NCBI GenBank assembly: GCA_937864895.1
Contig: CALMDF010000519.1
Location: 1-5,397, forward strand
Source of the DNA: an uncultured Holophagales bacterium
GTDB lineage: Bacteria > Acidobacteriota > Thermoanaerobaculia > UBA5066
Length of the DNA stretch: 5,397 bases
Reading direction: 5' to 3'
Position 1 is the first letter of the stretch. Every line of letters starts with the position of its first letter. Under the pieces are notes generated by a model. The model saw only the letters and a list, made by a program, of their open reading frames with translations, did no database searches and was not told where the DNA came from. The translations under genes were made by a program, and so were the position numbers. Positions 4,958 to 5,397 of the stretch are shown in pieces.

Positions 4958-5397
4958 TCACGGCGCCTTCGCCAGCTTCTCCAGAATCTCGACGCCGTTC
5001 CGGTTCTTCGGGTCGAGGAGGTAGTGCCCGAAGTCGTTCCACATCTGCGACGAGTTCGTCAGGATCACGACCGCGCGCCTCGCCTCGAGGTCGAGCCCCA
5101 GGTAGCTGCGAAAACCCCCGGTGCCTCCCGAGTGCCACGTGATCGTCCTCGTCTTCGGCTTCGCGACCATCCAGGCGAGGCCGACGCGCTGGCCCTCCTT
5201 CATCGGGACCCGCGGCGCGTGCGCCGTCCGCATCGCCGCGTGGAGACGGTCGCCCTGGGCCGAGAGGTTCGCGGCGGCGAAGGCGAGCATGTCGGCCGCG
5301 GTCGAACGGATCGCGCCGGCGCCGGGGAGCGGCCCGAGGTCCCACATCGGCGCGGGCGCGAACGCCTCGTCGAACCCCTGGACCGCCTTCTTCTGGA
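4958..5397 (-). CDS. Serine beta-lactamase-like (S12 / class C-type) hydrolase, C-terminal part
   Basis: Partial gene: 145 C-terminal codons to the TGA at 4960-4958; the 5' part lies beyond the right edge. Visible features are PLPGAGAIRSTAADMLAFAAANL (a block typical of the family's helical region), GLAWMV, and WHSGGTGGFRSYLG, whose HSGGTGG is the third active-site motif (equivalent to KTG) of S12 serine hydrolases. RRAVVILTNSS, a typical C-terminal strand, follows. The SxxK and YxN motifs should be upstream, outside the window. Such proteins are usually exported and include class C beta-lactamases, D-aminopeptidases, esterases and PBP-like proteins; the sequence here does not separate these. 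The gene lies 61 bases upstream of the MBL-fold ATG on the same strand, so they may form one transcript. Confidence 0.9.
   Translation of the reverse strand, partial: QKKAVQGFDEAFAPAPMWDLGPLPGAGAIRSTAADMLAFAAANLSAQGDRLHAAMRTAHAPRVPMKEGQRVGLAWMVAKPKTRTITWHSGGTGGFRSYLGLDLEARRAVVILTNSSQMWNDFGHYLLDPKNRNGVEILEKLAKAP

Noticed and set aside
4369..5397. Reading the two hydrolase genes as an antibiotic-resistance cassette
   Set aside because: Both folds are shared by many non-resistance enzymes, one is truncated and the other is partial; nothing mobile is visible nearby.

Overview
The window is bacterial DNA of very high G+C (about 70% by eye). Codon third positions in the convincing genes are almost all G or C, and there is one conspicuous A/T-rich island at about 290-358. 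No rRNA, tRNA, CRISPR array or transposase is visible. The organism cannot be named from this sequence. The mix of an ALDH7-type dehydrogenase, S12 serine hydrolase, MBL-fold protein and unnamed conserved proteins would suit a high-GC soil or sediment lineage such as Acidobacteriota or Myxococcota, but that is only a guess.

Left part (1-1258): a divergent pair. On the minus strand is the N-terminus of an ALDH7/antiquitin-like aldehyde dehydrogenase (1-268, cut by the window edge), probably the lysine-catabolic L-piperidine-6-carboxylate / alpha-aminoadipate semialdehyde dehydrogenase. On the plus strand is a complete LysR-type regulator (356-1258). The 87-bp A/T-rich gap between them holds four tandem 9-bp units, a likely leaderless promoter for the regulator, and a hairpin that would bury the dehydrogenase's ribosome binding site. 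The simplest reading is that the LysR protein controls the dehydrogenase and itself.

Middle (1259-3605): a stretch of about 315 bp without a gene precedes a small DUF6508 protein (1574-2005, plus). It converges on a two-gene minus-strand unit (3605 to 2086). That unit encodes a two-helix membrane protein followed, with a GTGA start/stop overlap, by a protein with two CxxC pairs that looks like a zinc ribbon. I recognise neither as a named family. The translational coupling suggests they work together.

Right part (3606-5397): about 760 bp without an intact gene. The plus strand at about 3978-4330 reads like a broken coding sequence with one in-frame UGA and one frame change. The frame change falls on a perfect hairpin that also contains two overlapping -1 slippery-type heptamers. 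Then come two minus-strand genes: the C-terminal part of a serine beta-lactamase-like (S12) hydrolase that runs off the right edge (4958-5397), and just downstream a shortened metallo-beta-lactamase-fold protein (4369-4896) that lacks the HxHxDH half of the fold.
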